DNA from: Clostridium aciditolerans
GTDB lineage: Bacteria; Bacillota; Clostridia; Clostridiales; Clostridiaceae
DNA length: 64,000 nt
Direction: 5' to 3'
Assembly (NCBI RefSeq): GCF_016316925.1
Contig: NZ_JAEEGB010000005.1
Location: 62,001-126,000 of the forward strand
A program made the position numbers and the translations under genes. The notes below the pieces were generated by a model that was given only the letters and a program-made list of their open reading frames with translations, searched no databases and was not told the origin of the DNA. Positions 63,002-64,000 of this stretch are shown here, one piece after another. The first letter of the stretch is position 1. Every line of letters begins with the position of its first letter.

Positions 63002-63754
63002 TTACTTGTACTTACCAGCCATATACTTACACATCATTATATAAAAACAACTACTTAATCTGTTCAATGCTAAAGCTATATCTTCTCTAGTTGACTCATT
63101 TTCTTCATTTTTAAAGGCTTGATATGCAGAAATTTCTACTTCTCTACTTAAAGCTCTTAAAGCATTAAGCCAAATAACTATTGGTCCCATATCAATACTT
63201 GGATAAAATATATGCTCTGTATTTAGATTCTTTTTAGGGTTATGTGAGTAGGCTCTTAATTCATCACTGCTTAATCCAATTAAAGTATCTAAATTAAATT
63301 CTTTTTCTAGGACTTCTGCTTCTAGTATCTTTCTTACATAACCTAGCACTTCTTCAAGTTCCTTTAATACCTTAATTTCATTGATATTTTTACACTGAAC
63401 TTGAACTTCTAATATTTTACTTTGAAGACTATCTATTTTACCTCTAAATATAATCCTTTTATGGTCTTTAGCTACTAACTTATTATCTTTAAGCTGTGTC
63501 ATATGCTCCGGCTTCTTTTCAAAAACTCCACCATTCACATGTATATATTTAGGTGTAAAAGCCTTAACTTCACTTTGAATATTCTGACTATTTACTTCTT
63601 TAGATTTTTCATCTTTGTAAACTAGCTTAATGTTTTTATCTTGTAAATATTGTCTTGCTGATGGAGTAACAATTACCCCTTTTTCTACTTCATACTCAGT
63701 TACACTTGTATTTCTCAGTTTATTTCTTAATGTGCTTTCCGTTAAAACACTCAC
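63002..63754 (-). CDS. eutT: Ethanolamine-operon cobalamin adenosyltransferase EutT
   Basis: 250 residues from the GTG at 63754, preceded by AAAGGA; a TTG at 63805 is the only longer option and has no site. The N-terminus EVEKGVIVTPSARQYLQ is shared with the EutT group, and helices at about 130-245 form the adenosyltransferase fold. It makes adenosylcobalamin for ethanolamine ammonia-lyase. The CCxxC iron motif of the Salmonella enzyme is not seen, so it may belong to the metal-independent class. It links the eut operon to the cobalamin import locus. Confidence 0.9.
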   Translation of the reverse strand: MSVLTESTLRNKLRNTSVTEYEVEKGVIVTPSARQYLQDKNIKLVYKDEKSKEVNSQNIQSEVKAFTPKYIHVNGGVFEKKPEHMTQLKDNKLVAKDHKRIIFRGKIDSLQSKILEVQVQCKNINEIKVLKELEEVLGYVRKILEAEVLEKEFNLDTLIGLSSDELRAYSHNPKKNLNTEHIFYPSIDMGPIVIWLNALRALSREVEISAYQAFKNEENESTREDIALALNRLSSCFYIMMCKYMAGKYK

Positions 63755-63859
63755 ACTCTCACATCCTTTAAAGATGTATTTGATATAATTGAACTTGTAG
63801 TGCAAGATAAGAATATTAAATTACACTACAAGTCTTTAACAATGCTAAGTTTTTATTGA

Positions 63860-64000
63860 TTATAAATCAGTTTTAGGAAGTATAACTTCAACTTCACCGT
63901 GTGGTCTTGGAATAACATGTACAGATATTAATTCTCCAACTCTTTCAGCAGCAGCAGCTCCTGCATCTGTAGCAGCTTTAACAGCACCAACATCTCCTCT
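63860..64000 (-). CDS. eutM: Microcompartment shell protein EutM, C-terminal fragment at window edge
   Basis: The frame is open from the window edge to a TAA at 63860-63862, giving the last 46 residues: [20 protein letters not shown], then [20 protein letters not shown]. This is the conserved tail of the hexameric BMC-domain shell proteins of the PduA/EutM type. It builds the facets of the ethanolamine microcompartment. The start lies outside the window. It is about 105 bases upstream of eutT in the same direction. Confidence 0.88.
   Translation of the reverse strand, partial: RGDVGAVKAATDAGAAAAERVGELISVHVIPRPHGEVEVILPKTDL

Noticed and set aside
58759-64000. EutV-type antiterminator dual hairpins within the eut genes
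   Set aside because: Intergenic gaps here are short and I saw no paired hairpins overlapping a terminator; the regulated leaders probably lie upstream of the window.

Overview
The window looks like a chromosomal segment of a low-GC Clostridium (sensu stricto or a close relative). The evidence is very AT-rich DNA with strong GGAGG ribosome sites, CWB2-type surface proteins, an ECF vitamin transporter, clostridial-type CoA-transferase genes, cobalamin, glycine and TPP riboswitches, and a Gram-positive-type ethanolamine (eut) gene set. I cannot name the species from sequence alone. I see no tRNA, rRNA, transposase, phage or CRISPR array.

Layout. (1) 1-10970, minus strand: a cobalamin-riboswitch operon. 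Two aptamers, each with its own promoter and terminator, precede genes for a wall-anchored CWB2-DUF4430 protein, a large secreted DUF4430/Big_2/alpha-toroid protein, EcfT, a fused EcfA, an S component, a second DUF4430 protein and a second alpha-toroid protein cut by the window edge. The alpha-toroid and DUF4430 pair are the two domain types that build animal intrinsic factor and transcobalamin. I read this as a surface corrinoid-capture and import system, the most interesting content here. (2) 11115-22500: accessory genes, including a truncated CWB2-propeller protein, HxlR/PadR/LysR regulators next to flavoproteins, a LUD protein, GNATs and DUF2812, plus copies of a dispersed repeat. (3) 22652-27907, minus: hom, lysC, thrB and thrC for threonine synthesis, with a repeat copy between thrB and lysC. 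(4) 28287-30175: a single glycine aptamer and terminator before an ACT protein and a UPF0210 protein. (5) 30418-35844: an MFS exporter, a DUF817 protein, and a sigma-54 activator beside a CoA-transferase pair that has a -24/-12 promoter and upstream palindromes. (6) 36025-42243: a threonine-synthase-like PLP enzyme, an isochorismatase-fold hydrolase and a LysR, then a TPP-riboswitch operon for pyrimidine salvage (tenA and an ABC transporter). (7) 43380-53643, minus: a chemosensory operon (CheR-TPR, CheW, MCP, CheA-REC, CheB, REC-PAS-GGDEF) with Wsp-like composition, plus a cytosolic MCP. (8) 53913-58640: a large HTH protein, an ECF sigma factor with a DUF4179 membrane partner, and an XdhC-like protein. 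(9) 58759-64000, minus: the distal eut genes (eutM fragment, eutT, pduL-type eutD, eutJ, an unnamed eut gene, eutN, eutH, eutQ).

How the parts fit. Ethanolamine ammonia-lyase needs adenosylcobalamin, EutT makes it, and the first operon probably imports the corrinoid, so the two ends of the window are linked through B12. The glycine, threonine, thiamine and CoA-transferase loci each carry recognisable local control. The Wsp-like operon should couple a membrane signal to cyclic-di-GMP. Functions are inferred from sequence motifs only; no database search was possible.
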